Positions 15,884 to 23,381 of a stretch of DNA of 64,000 nt are shown piece by piece. The stretch covers positions 206,002-270,001 of the forward strand of contig UQGG01000003.1 in assembly GCA_900540475.1 (NCBI GenBank). Reading direction: 5' to 3'. Numbering within the stretch: position 1 is the stretch's first letter; every line of letters starts with the position of its first letter. Source of the stretch: an uncultured Robinsoniella sp. (GTDB lineage Bacteria; Bacillota; Clostridia; Lachnospirales; Lachnospiraceae). Position numbers and translations under genes: made by a program. The notes beneath the pieces are model-generated. The model made no database searches. It was given only the letters and a program-made list of their open reading frames with translations, and was not told the origin of the DNA.

Positions 15884-16654
15884 ATGAATCTGTACGAAGC
15901 GATTTATGTCAGAAAATCGATACGGAATTTTAAAAAGGAAGCGATAGATGATAAAATCTTAAGCGGGATCCTTGAATTTGTAGAGGAAATAGAACCAATA
16001 TTTCCCGGAATTGGTGTGAAAGTTGAAATTATTGATAATGTTTCCAAAAGAGGCCGTGTTGGTGGACTGGTTAATGTAAGCGCGCCTTATTATATCGCTC
16101 TGTACGCTGAGAAGAAAGAAAAGAGAGATCTGCATGCAGGCTATATTATGGAACATATATCACTGTATTTAAATACAAAAGGAATTGGAACCTGCTATCT
16201 TGGCATGGCGAAAAGAAAAGACAAAAAGATGGAAGACGATGGGTACGATTTTGTCACGGCTTTGGCATTTGGGTTTCCCAAAGGCTCTCTGTTCCGCCAT
16301 GATTATGAGGCGAAGCGTCTGAGTCTGGACGAACTTTGTGCATATAAAGAGAGACCTAAGACCTGGGTGAAAGAGATCCTGGATACTGCAAGGCTGGCTC
16401 CATCCAGCTATAACAGCCAGCCATGGCGATTTGTAGTATACGAAAACAGAATCCATGTCTTCTGCAAGAAAGCCGTAATGGCGAATGGTACCTTTGGAAA
16501 ATTTGCAGAATTAAATCTGGGCATCATGTTCGCCAATGTAATGATAGCAGCAGAAGAGATCTGGGTGGATTTAGATTTAATCCGTCTGAATAATATCACT
16601 CATAAAACACTTCCGAATAATCAGTACGTTTTAAGTGTTCTTCTAAAGCAGTAA
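15884..16654 (+). CDS. Nitroreductase-family protein (TM1586-type)
   Basis: A 256-residue FMN-binding nitroreductase homologue with the opening NLYEAIYVRKSIRNFKKE and a second-half RLAPSSYNSQPWRFVVYE. The order fits the TM1586-type nitroreductases, in which the half carrying the APSSxNSQPW motif comes late. The ATG at 15884 is preferred, with a GGTGAGAAGA ribosome site; a start at 15842 would add 14 residues without a ribosome site. A CodY-box-like sequence at 15814-15828 (12 of 15 matches) lies upstream. Substrate unknown. Confidence 0.82.
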   Translation: MNLYEAIYVRKSIRNFKKEAIDDKILSGILEFVEEIEPIFPGIGVKVEIIDNVSKRGRVGGLVNVSAPYYIALYAEKKEKRDLHAGYIMEHISLYLNTKGIGTCYLGMAKRKDKKMEDDGYDFVTALAFGFPKGSLFRHDYEAKRLSLDELCAYKERPKTWVKEILDTARLAPSSYNSQPWRFVVYENRIHVFCKKAVMANGTFGKFAELNLGIMFANVMIAAEEIWVDLDLIRLNNITHKTLPNNQYVLSVLLKQ

Positions 16655-16794
16655 ATAAGCTGTTTTAGTAATGATGAAATATTATGCGAATTATAAGATA
16701 TATCATGAAGTAAAGGACGGTGACATTTGCAGGAAGAGTATCAAAGGTTTTAACTTAAGTTTAAGCAAACCGGAAAGTACTTTTACTGCATTTG

Positions 16795-16818
16795 AATACC
16801 GTTCTGCATGGTATTTTT
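16795..16818 (+). terminator. Weak hairpin terminator
   Basis: AATACC (16795-16800) and GGTATT (16810-16815) form a 6-bp stem followed by TTT. The 283 bases between the nitroreductase and the tRNA otherwise show only the tRNA promoter. Confidence 0.45.
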
Positions 16819-16869
16819 AACAAAATAGAATATACAATTTGAAAAATATAAAAAATTTAAAAATAACTG

Positions 16870-16898
16870 TTGACAAATACAGGAAGATATAGTATTAT
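16870..16898 (+). promoter_or_regulatory. tRNA-Gly promoter
   Basis: TTGACA (16870-16875), 17-nt spacer, TATTAT (16893-16898), about 40 bases before the mature tRNA. Confidence 0.85.
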
Positions 16899-16937
16899 AA
16901 ATCTTGTCTCAAGGAGATAAAAAAAGAAGTAAGTTAT

Positions 16938-17010
16938 GCGCGAGTGGCTCAGTTGGTAGAGCGCGACCTTGCCAAGGTCGAGGCCGCGGGTTCGAGTCCC
17001 GTCTCGCGCT
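16938..17010 (+). tRNA. tRNA-Gly(GCC)
   Basis: A 73-nt cloverleaf. Acceptor GCGCGAG (16938-16944) pairs with CTCGCGC (17003-17009). The D arm contains GGCTCAGTTGGTAGAGC, the anticodon stem is CGACC/GGTCG with loop TTGCCAA (anticodon GCC), and the T arm is GCGGG-TTCGAGT-CCCGT. The CCA end is not encoded. Mobile-element debris begins about 370 bases downstream. Confidence 0.97.
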
Positions 17011-17383
17011 CTTTTTAATATTAAAAACCCTAGTGTTTATCAAGGGTTTGGCGGATTGGTCAGCAAATCTGACTATTGTCAAAATGAAATGTTTGAGATC
17101 AAAAAGTTTGGTGACTTTTTAAAGCAAAAAGATGGTGCGGTTTTTATAAAACTGTTGCCATCTTTTTGCGTTTCTTTTCTGCGTGGATTGAAATGATCCG
17201 GCTGATCGACTTCTTTTTTGAGTCATTAACGCATTTCACCAGAAATTAGATGATTACGTTTTCCTCCATATGTCGGATATCCTGTTTTAAAAACTATGCC
17301 TGATAATACTTGAAGAATGTATTTTAAATCCGATCTAAGGTCAGAGGACGAATGTTGGTGTACATTTTAGCTTCAAATCACTT
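17011..17383. other. Intergenic, long hairpin and degraded sequence between tRNA and intron remnant
   Basis: A perfect 12-bp stem, GCAAAAAGATGG (17124-17135) with CCATCTTTTTGC (17158-17169), encloses a second CGGTTTT/AAAACTG stem. It may act as a terminator of the tRNA transcript. Positions 17200-17383 hold no recognisable intact gene and look like decayed mobile-element sequence. Confidence 0.5.
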
Positions 17384-17654
17384 CTTACAGTTCAAGAACA
17401 ATTTACAGAGTTTGACTTTCTTGGATATACATTCATAGTAGTGTTTATCAAGTGTAAAGATAATAAAGTTAGGCATAATTTTATTGCTTTAGTAAGTAAT
17501 GCTTCTTCTAAGAACTTTCGCGACAAAGTTAAGGCTATGGAAACCCATAAAAAAACTGGATGCAAAATCGACATCATAGCGGAAATACTTAATCCCTTTA
17601 TTCGAGGATGGATGAATTATTTTGGTAGGTTTAATACATCGGCAATGAAAGGAA
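17384..17654 (+). pseudogene. Group II intron maturase/reverse transcriptase, C-terminal remnant (part 1)
   Basis: The open frame reads TEFDFLGYTFIVVF and then the group II maturase (GIIM) domain, with NPFIRGWMNYFGRFNTSAMKG as diagnostic end. The reverse transcriptase domains upstream are absent, so the gene is 5' truncated. The frame is cut right after the MKG codons by an IS66-family element at 17655. It resumes in frame at 20300 once the IS and one target copy are removed, showing that the insertion hit this already mobile gene. Confidence 0.85.
17647..17654. repeat. Target site duplication, left copy
   Basis: GAAAGGAA immediately before the left IS66 end. The identical 8-mer follows the right end at 20292-20299. 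An 8-bp duplication is the known IS66-family hallmark. Confidence 0.95.
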
Positions 17655-17833
17655 GTAAGCGCGACATAATCAACCGTAGTGCTATTAAATGCTAATTGCT
17701 GTAAAATTAGGACAGTTGGAGTATGATACTCTCAGTTCTAATCTTGAACGGCAAAAGTTGTAGCATTTCGCTGCTATTTATTTTAAACTTTTGCATCATT
17801 TTACTCCAAATTTTTTGGGAGGATTTTTAAATC

Positions 17834-18196
17834 ATGACAAAAGCTGAAAAAGATAAATACTGGATGGACTGCATCCAACAGTGCCGCGTCAGCGGCATGT
17901 CTGATTATACATGGTGCAATCAGAATGGAATATCTCTTAGCTCCTTTTATTACAACATTAGACGATTACGCGACAAGGCATGTATTCCGGATTCAGTAGC
18001 AAAAGCCGTAGAAAAACAGGAAGTTGTACCAATTCAATACAATGAACTACCAGAAACAAAAATAGATATTCCTAAAAAGCAAACGGATTTAGCAGTAATC
18101 CGTCTTGAATACAATGGCGTTATTGTGGCTATCAGCAATGACGCAGATGCCACCATTATTAAAGCAACGCTTATGGCGCTGCAGCAGCTGTGTTAG
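17834..18196 (+). CDS. tnpA: IS66 accessory protein TnpA
   Basis: A 120-residue protein with the family's N-terminal pattern KDKYWMDCIQQCRVSGMSDYTWCNQNGISLSSFYYNIRRLR, a helix-turn-helix of the IS66 OrfA group thought to bind the element ends. GGAGG lies at 17818-17822, somewhat far upstream. The stop overlaps the tnpB start. Confidence 0.92.
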   Translation: MTKAEKDKYWMDCIQQCRVSGMSDYTWCNQNGISLSSFYYNIRRLRDKACIPDSVAKAVEKQEVVPIQYNELPETKIDIPKKQTDLAVIRLEYNGVIVAISNDADATIIKATLMALQQLC

Positions 18197-18543
18197 GTGA
18201 TCTGTCCGGCGCTGCCAAGATCTATCTGGTCTCAGGGTACACCGATATGAGGCGCAGTATTGATGGTCTTATGGCTATCGTGCGGGATACCTACGAGCTG
18301 GACCCTTACAGCAACTCGCTTTTTCTCTTTTGTGGAAAGAGATGTGACCGGCTGAAGGCTCTGCGTTTTGACAAAGATGGTTTTGTTCTCCTTTATAAAC
18401 GTTTAGATGCAGGCCGTTTTCAATGGCCTCGAAACTCTGAAGAAGTAAGAAATCTTACCAGACAGGAGTTCCGATGGCTCATGGAAGGTCTGTCAATCCA
18501 ACAGCCAAAGGCAATCAAACCCATTACAAAAAAGCCCTTCTAA
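18190..18543 (+). CDS. tnpB: IS66 accessory protein TnpB
   Basis: A 117-residue IS66 Orf2-type protein with YLVSGYTDMRRSIDGLMAIV, SLFLFCGKRCDRLKAL and KRLDAGRFQWPR, all strongly conserved in the family. Its start is a GTG at 18190 that overlaps the tnpA stop by 7 bases, implying translational coupling. Its biochemical role in transposition is not established. Confidence 0.95.
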   Translation: MLGDLSGAAKIYLVSGYTDMRRSIDGLMAIVRDTYELDPYSNSLFLFCGKRCDRLKALRFDKDGFVLLYKRLDAGRFQWPRNSEEVRNLTRQEFRWLMEGLSIQQPKAIKPITKKPF

Positions 18544-18637
18544 GTACCTGATTAAGTGCACGAAAGTCCGCTTATTTACTGGATTTTCAACCTCTTTTTT
18601 GGTATAATCACAGTATCATTTAAGGAGGTTCCCGGTC

Positions 18638-20234
18638 ATGGAAAAATCAGCTGAAACACAAGATCTTAACATGAATGCACTGGTCAACAATCTGTTGAAA
18701 CAGCTCGAAGTAAAAGACCGTCAGATGGAACAGCTGAACCAGACCATTGCAAACCTCACGGAAACAATTAATGAAATGAAGCGTAAGATTTTTGGCATCT
18801 CCAGCGAGAAATCATCGAATGTGCTCAGCATTGACGGACAGGCTCAGTCTGTTCGAACAGCTTGGAGTGGATGGACCAGCGCAGATCCCAGATACAATCA
18901 CGGTATCCTCTCATGAAAAGAAAAAGCCCCGGGCTACCCATGATGAGCTTGCAAAGAATGTCCCTATAAGGACAATCGATCTGACACTGGAAGGTGATGA
19001 TCTCAATTGCCCTTATTGCAGCACTTCTATGGAGGAGATCGGTTCAAAGGCCGTCCGTGAAGAGATCCATATCACTCCTGCGAAAGTCGAGCGTATCCAG
19101 TATGTGCAGCATAGTTATGCGTGCCCTCAGTGTCGTACAGATGGAGAATCCACAATCGAAAAAGCGGCTGTTCCAGCACCCTTGATGCCCCACAGCATGG
19201 CATCCGCTTCAGCAGTTTCTTATGTTATGTATCAGAAATGCGTGAACTGTCTGCCATTCTACCGCCAGGAAAAGGACTGGGGACAGCTTGGCATCAAGCT
19301 GAACCGCGGCACTCTTGCAAACTGGTTCAATACCTGCGCAGAAGAATATCTGGAACCTGTCTATGACAGGCTTCATGAATATCTTTTACAGCAGCCGGTC
19401 ATCCATGCAGATGAAACGACATGCCAGGTGCTCAAAGAGGACGATAAGGCGCCGGAATCCAAGTCTTATATATGGCTGTACACCAGCGGTGCATTTGAAG
19501 AACACCGTATTGTAATCTATGAGTACCAGCCATCAAGAAGCGGTTATCATGCGGTAAAGTTCCTGGCGGATTTTCATGGTTTTATCCATACGGACGGATT
19601 CAGCGGTTACAACCGTCTGCAGGACATTAACCGGTGCGGATGCTGGGCGCACCTTCGAAGATACCTGTTTGAGGCCATTCCTAAGAAAAAAGGGAAGGAA
19701 ACACAGGCATCTCCTGCAAGTGTCGGACTTGCCTGCTGCAACCAGATCTTTCAGATAGAAAGAACGCTGAAGGACCTGGAACCGGAAGAACGACAGATAC
19801 AGCGGATGGAACTTGAACGGCCAGTACTGGATGCCTTCTGGAAGTGGGTAGATGGGATGAATGCCCTTGGCGGGTCAAAACTCGCCAAGGCGGTTAACTA
19901 TGCCCAAAACCAACGGCCATATATGGAGAACTATCTTCTGGATGGAAGATGCTCTATAAGTAATAACGCAGCCGAAAGAGCTGTGAAATCATATGTCATG
20001 GGAAGAAAGAACTTCCTATTTCATGACACTGTAAAAGGTGCCAGGGCAAGTGCTGTTGTTTACACACTTGTAGAAACTTCAAAAGCGAATGGACTGAACA
20101 TCCGCCTCTATCTGGAAACTGTGATAACCAGGATGCTGGACTACAAAAATGAGCCCGATAGTATCCTGGAAGAACTGATGCCATGGTCAGAAGCAATGCA
20201 GCAATCCTGTAGCTTGAATAATAGTAATATCTAA
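18638..20234 (+). pseudogene. tnpC: IS66 transposase TnpC with one-base frameshift
   Basis: The DDE transposase of the element. The first frame (18638 on) gives a coiled-coil N-terminus (LLKQLEVKDRQMEQLNQTIANL) and KRKIFGISSEKSSNVLSIDGQ. It then goes out of frame, while the +1 frame continues with LSLFEQLGVDGPAQIPDT through the catalytic core (VIHADETTCQV, IHTDGFSGYNRL, CSISNNAAERAVK) to 20234. Family proteins read DGQLSLF across the junction, which is restored by dropping one G of the pair 18841-18842. This is a decayed transposase, a sequencing error or, less likely, programmed frameshifting. AAGGAGG (18622-18628) marks the start. Confidence 0.92.
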
Positions 20235-20291
20235 ATTTTTTAAGGATGATGAATTCAGAAAAATCAATACGCTATTTTATGTAGCGCTTAC

Positions 20292-20299
20292 GAAAGGAA
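20292..20299. repeat. Target site duplication, right copy
   Basis: GAAAGGAA, identical to 17647-17654, directly follows the right IS66 end. Confidence 0.95.
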
Positions 20300-20412
20300 C
20301 GCTACAGTGTATTGAAACAAGACTTATAAAATGGGCAATGTGTAAGTATAAGAATTTTCGGGGGGGTGGGGGGAGAAGGCGTAGAGCGGAGAAATGGCTC
20401 TACACTGTATGA
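20292..20412 (+). pseudogene. Group II intron maturase remnant (part 2, after the IS)
   Basis: Removing the IS and one 8-mer joins GNYFGRF-type sequence upstream to KGTLQCIETRLIKWAMCKYKN, the usual maturase C-terminus, ending at the TGA 20410-20412. A tract of seven G, one T and six G (20360-20373) encodes FRGGGGRRRR where family members have a short basic linker, so the tract may have expanded by slippage. Confidence 0.8.
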
Positions 20413-20473
20413 CAGCGAGAGCCAAAACTGTTTGTTCATTGGAGCAACTTGTATTCGTATTGTTGAATGATAG

Positions 20474-20557
20474 GAGCCGTATGAAAGGAGATTTTCAAGT
20501 ACGGTTCTGTGAAAAGTTTGGGGTGAAAGACCTCTTACATACTCGACTAAGAGGTCT
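20474..20557 (+). ncRNA. Group II intron 3' ribozyme end (domain V and following hairpin)
   Basis: Domain V is recognisable as a 34-nt hairpin from 20474 (GAGCCGT, 20474-20480) to 20507 (ACGGTTC, 20501-20507), the most conserved part of group II introns. It is followed by a 9-bp hairpin, AGACCTCTT (20528-20536) with AAGAGGTCT (20549-20557), fitting a domain VI region. The exact 3' splice boundary, somewhere in about 20557-20590, cannot be fixed from this sequence alone. The 5' ribozyme domains were not found. Confidence 0.75.
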
Positions 20558-20587
20558 GGAGTTAATCACTCCCTCCTACTCGTTTAT

Positions 20588-21256
20588 TTAATGATTTGCA
20601 ATAAATTTAATATCTTTACCGGACCAAAAATCTGGTGTAAAATTAATTTCTAATTCTTTCCAGTCAGATGGAACTTCATATGATATAGTTCCGTTCATTT
20701 TCTTCCCAGCAGCTACTGACCCATCAAGTTGTTGCTTAGCATTGTCGTCTACTGCTCCAGAAAAACTTTGGTTAATAGAATAGCTATCACAATAGGCTTC
20801 AAAACTCATTACTGAGCTTACGGTTATGTCTTTGTCAGAATTATTTGCGATATCAAATTCACAAAGCAAGAAAACTTTTCCATCAGCAGGTTTTATGTAT
20901 TCACTTCCAGACGATTCTGTGACAGATACAAACGAAACTTGAATTCCATTTAGTTCAACTGTTTCGCCAGTACTAAATATAGATTTTTCAGTTTCAGTTT
21001 CGGGTTTCTCTTGCGAGCTTGCTAAATTATTTGTTTCGGATTGCTTAACTGGATCAGTACTTACTTTTTTAGGTTTGCTATCTTTGCCTCCAGATGTTCC
21101 CACAGCAATTATAATAATCAAAACTACTACTATGATAATTACTCCGAGGCATCCAATCCCCCCTTGCTTCTTGCGACAATTTGGACATACTTTAGCATTA
21201 AAAGGTATGTCTGTTTTGCAGTGTTTACACTGCTTTGTTTGTGGTTTTTCCCTCAT
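20588..21256 (-). CDS. Zinc-ribbon membrane protein with DUF4352-like domain
   Basis: A 222-residue protein: an N-terminal zinc ribbon (CKHCKTDIPFNAKVCPNCRKKQ), one membrane helix (about 39-55, GVIIIVVVLIIIIAVG), a Ser/Thr/Glu linker, and an extracellular beta-sandwich. The last part has the DUF4352 pattern (VELNGIQVSFVSV ... KVFLLCEFDIANNSDKDITVS). Such proteins are common in Firmicutes and phage-related islands; no activity is established. The ATG at 21256 is chosen, with AAAGGGAAGAG upstream; an in-frame start at 21292 is possible. It is convergent with the intron remnant. Confidence 0.8.
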   Translation of the reverse strand: MREKPQTKQCKHCKTDIPFNAKVCPNCRKKQGGIGCLGVIIIVVVLIIIIAVGTSGGKDSKPKKVSTDPVKQSETNNLASSQEKPETETEKSIFSTGETVELNGIQVSFVSVTESSGSEYIKPADGKVFLLCEFDIANNSDKDITVSSVMSFEAYCDSYSINQSFSGAVDDNAKQQLDGSVAAGKKMNGTISYEVPSDWKELEINFTPDFWSGKDIKFIANH

Positions 21257-21531
21257 GACTCTTCCCTTTCTTTGGTGTTTTTTTATTATCAATGGCTAAT
21301 GCCTATTGATTTAGTGATAATGTATATAAATATATGAAAAATTCAGTGAATATTCACAGAAATGTTTTGACAAGAACTTGCGTATTACATGATGTAACCA
21401 GTCAACGGCAAATGCCGATCACATTGGAGCAAACAACAATTTTTTATACCGTTGATATTTTGATATAGTTGTAGTATTATATAAAAAACAAAATGTGCGT
21501 TTGCTTTGTGAGTTATGAAGGAGGTATACAT

Positions 21532-21636
21532 ATGAAAAACGAAGAGTATATTGAGTGCATTGTAAAAATGTTAAGGAGATTAAACAATAAAACTCTCAAA
21601 AATATATTTGAATATGTTCAACGAATTTTCATTTGA
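21532..21636 (+). CDS. 34-residue small protein next to an XRE regulator
   Basis: A short gene with an ideal ribosome site (GAAGGAGG at 21518-21525) encoding KNEEYIECIVKMLRRLNNK and a C-terminal FEYVQRIFI. It ends 12 bases before the convergent XRE gene. Short proteins of this shape (charged start, amphipathic helix, aromatic C-terminus) recur beside XRE regulators in Clostridia by my recollection. Function unknown; it could be a peptide partner of the regulator. Confidence 0.55.
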   Translation: MKNEEYIECIVKMLRRLNNKTLKNIFEYVQRIFI

Positions 21637-21648
21637 ACTTGCGACAAA

Positions 21649-22014
21649 TTAATCTGAAGTAATTATAACAACATTTTTTATTAATTGCTTTATAGAATCA
21701 CGCATGTGTGGATCGAGTTTTATATATTGTTCGATTATTTCCTGATCTAATTCATCAAGATTATATTCTTCGATAACATCATCCATCAATATGCTAGGAG
21801 GTCTTAAATATGGGTCTCCTTTTTCTTCTGTCAGCCAGAAATAGTTGACCCGGTGTGTTTTACATATTAAATGAAGCATAAAGTCTTTAATTTCAACTCT
21901 GTCACGCTCCATATTATTTATTACATCACCGCTGACACCGAGTGTTTCACCAAATGCAGCGCGCGACATGTTCAAATCTTCTCTAATGAATTTTATTCTT
22001 TCTGATATTGTCAA
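21649..22014 (-). CDS. XRE-family HTH transcriptional regulator
   Basis: A 121-residue protein with an N-terminal lambda-repressor-like helix-turn-helix (MSRAAFGETLGVSGDVINNMERDRVE, about 16-41). A C-terminal helical extension follows (NLDELDQEIIEQYIKLDPHMRDSIKQL), probably for dimerisation. It starts with TTG at 22014 behind a perfect AGGAGGTG at 7-nt spacing. XRE proteins of this size typically control mobile islands or antitoxin-like modules; no toxin gene is recognisable here. Confidence 0.88.
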   Translation of the reverse strand: MTISERIKFIREDLNMSRAAFGETLGVSGDVINNMERDRVEIKDFMLHLICKTHRVNYFWLTEEKGDPYLRPPSILMDDVIEEYNLDELDQEIIEQYIKLDPHMRDSIKQLIKNVVIITSD

Positions 22015-22737
22015 TTATTTTCACCTCCTATACAAAATATTGTATCATATTTATATTGGTTAGACAACCAAATAAATAATAAAATAATTAACTGAAAAAA
22101 ATAGAAACAGTAATAATGAAATGATATAATTGGTTAAATAACTTTATTTATCTTAGTTTTATATTCATTTGCCACAAACTTAGAATAAATGCAAATGTAA
22201 AATCCAATAACCTAAATAATGTAATTTAATATTAAAAGAAAGTAGCCAGCGGCTACTTTCTTATATTGTCAACAAACTTTATTAATAAATTTAAAACATA
22301 TATTCCCTGGGAGTACTCCACAGCGTGGGGCGCTGCGGAGTATGTTAATTAAATCTATTAGTGTGTACTAATACATTTGAAAATATATCATAAATAATCT
22401 TTGAGGTAAATTGAGAATGGATTAAGATTTAAAAATATGGTCACGATTGCAAAAAATATTTTGAAAACTGACATTTGAATGTTACATAGTATAGTAAACA
22501 ATTAAAATTATTTAATTATTACAAAAGAAAGACTTTTCTTAGTTTATTATAATATTACGCTGTCAATCGTTTTAGACAATCTCCATCCAGTCAAAAATCC
22601 TATTATGATAAAGCAAGAAAGAATACTTAGAAATCTCTGTTACAGTATAAAAAAACGGAAATACTTTGGTAACAGATAAAAATTTTATACATCAGGTATC
22701 GTGATTATGTGGGTTTGGGATTTTAGTCTCAAACCCG
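22015..22737. other. 723-base AT-rich gene-free region with two hairpins
   Basis: No coding region is evident. A perfect 10-bp hairpin with a 3-nt loop (GAAAGTAGCC 22238-22247, GGCTACTTTC 22251-22260) is followed by TTATATTG and could terminate rightward transcription. A second hairpin with 11 of 12 pairs (22314-22325 with 22331-22342, TACTCCACAGCG/CGCTGCGGAGTA) stands out as GC-rich in an AT-rich stretch and has no T tract. At the left-gene end, 22711-22736 can fold as GGGTTTG/CAAACCC. Confidence 0.6.
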
Positions 22738-23106
22738 TTAAGTTTCATCATCCAGAAGCTGTACCTCAACCACATCTTCAATACCTGCGGGATAAGTTTC
22801 AAGAACTGAGCCTGTGTATGTAATTGAGATTGTGTCTCCGACTTTTAAATCTGATATGGAAATTTCCGTATGCCGCCATTCTAATTTTGTTTTATCTTCT
22901 ATAGTAAAATAAAATTCTCCCCGGCTGTTTATGTCATTGACGTCCAAACCTTTGACCCCAATATTGTGATCCCTGATTTCTTCAATTACTGCGTAAAATG
23001 TAGTCCCCGTTAGTGGATTATTCGTATTTCTTCCAATGAAAAATCCACCGATTCCGGCTAAAGACAGCAGTAACACAAAGCCTATGATGTAAATAATCTT
23101 TTTCAT
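22738..23106 (-). CDS. Small exported protein, DUF3221-like
   Basis: A 122-residue protein with an N-terminal hydrophobic segment (KKIIYIIGFVLLLSLAGIGGFF) that acts as signal or anchor, then a beta-rich domain (FYAVIEEI, FYFTIEDKTKL, DLKVGDTISITYTG, YPAGIEDVVEVQLLDD). The DLKVGDTISI...YPAxI pattern matches small OB-fold DUF3221/YobA-type proteins. There is no lipobox Cys. AAGGGAGT lies upstream of the start. Function unknown. Confidence 0.7.
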   Translation of the reverse strand: MKKIIYIIGFVLLLSLAGIGGFFIGRNTNNPLTGTTFYAVIEEIRDHNIGVKGLDVNDINSRGEFYFTIEDKTKLEWRHTEISISDLKVGDTISITYTGSVLETYPAGIEDVVEVQLLDDET

Positions 23107-23162
23107 TGTGAACTCCCTTCTGATTTAACTTAATTATAAACGGAAATGAAAGTTAAATCAAC

Positions 23163-23285
23163 TCTAACGGACAGTTCTACGAACAATCAAAAGCCCATGA
23201 TGAGGACGTTTGCAAACTGGTTAATGAATTACTGACAGCCAGCAGTGCCTCCGACCCCTATATCATCTTAAAATATATCTTGTAG
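23163..23285 (+). pseudogene. Possible 3' fragment of a lost gene
   Basis: An open frame without a start codon gives NGQFYEQSKAHDEDVCKLVN, then ELLTASSASDPYIILKYIL and a stop. The composition looks protein-like, but I cannot assign a family. It may be the tail of a deleted gene. Confidence 0.3.
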
Positions 23286-23298
23286 AAAATAATAGCGC

Positions 23299-23349
23299 TT
23301 GACTTTAGCCATAACCGGGTATATACTTTTGTTAGAAACTTATATAAGT
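23299..23349 (+). promoter_or_regulatory. Promoter and candidate operator of the ROK operon
   Basis: TTGACT (23299-23304), 17-nt spacer, TATACT (23322-23327). A perfect 12-bp palindrome ACTTATATAAGT (23338-23349) sits at the expected start region and is a likely site for the ROK regulator encoded next. Confidence 0.7.
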
Positions 23350-23381
23350 ATATTATAAAAGTAGATCAGACAGGAGGTAAC

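Larger units (their letters stand above)
17655..20291 (+). mobile_element. Complete IS66-family insertion sequence (2637 bp)
   Basis: Left end GTAAGCGCGACATAAT (17655-17670) and the reverse complement of the right end, GTAAGCGCTACATAAA, agree at 14 of 16 positions. Both begin GTAAGCG as IS66 ends do, and an 8-bp target duplication flanks them. The element carries tnpA, tnpB and tnpC in the usual order. Because tnpC has a one-base frameshift, autonomous transposition is doubtful unless the two frames are joined by programmed frameshifting. Confidence 0.95.

Noticed and set aside
16904..17196. Two short open frames across the tRNA-Gly gene
   Set aside because: They translate the tRNA itself and its flank; the cloverleaf explains the sequence.
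17701..17716. GTAAAATTAGGACAGT as left end of the IS66 element
   Set aside because: It does not match the right end and lacks a target duplication. GTAAGCGC at 17655 matches and is flanked by GAAAGGAA on both sides.
20394..20591. 65-codon open frame after the maturase tail
   Set aside because: It covers the group II intron domain V and following hairpin, so it is ribozyme RNA and not a gene.
16938..23381. Integrative element using tRNA-Gly as attachment site
   Set aside because: I looked for a second copy of the tRNA 3' end (GGTTCGAGTCCCGT) up to 23.4 kb and found none, and there is no integrase gene. The region looks like layered insertions, not one integrated island.
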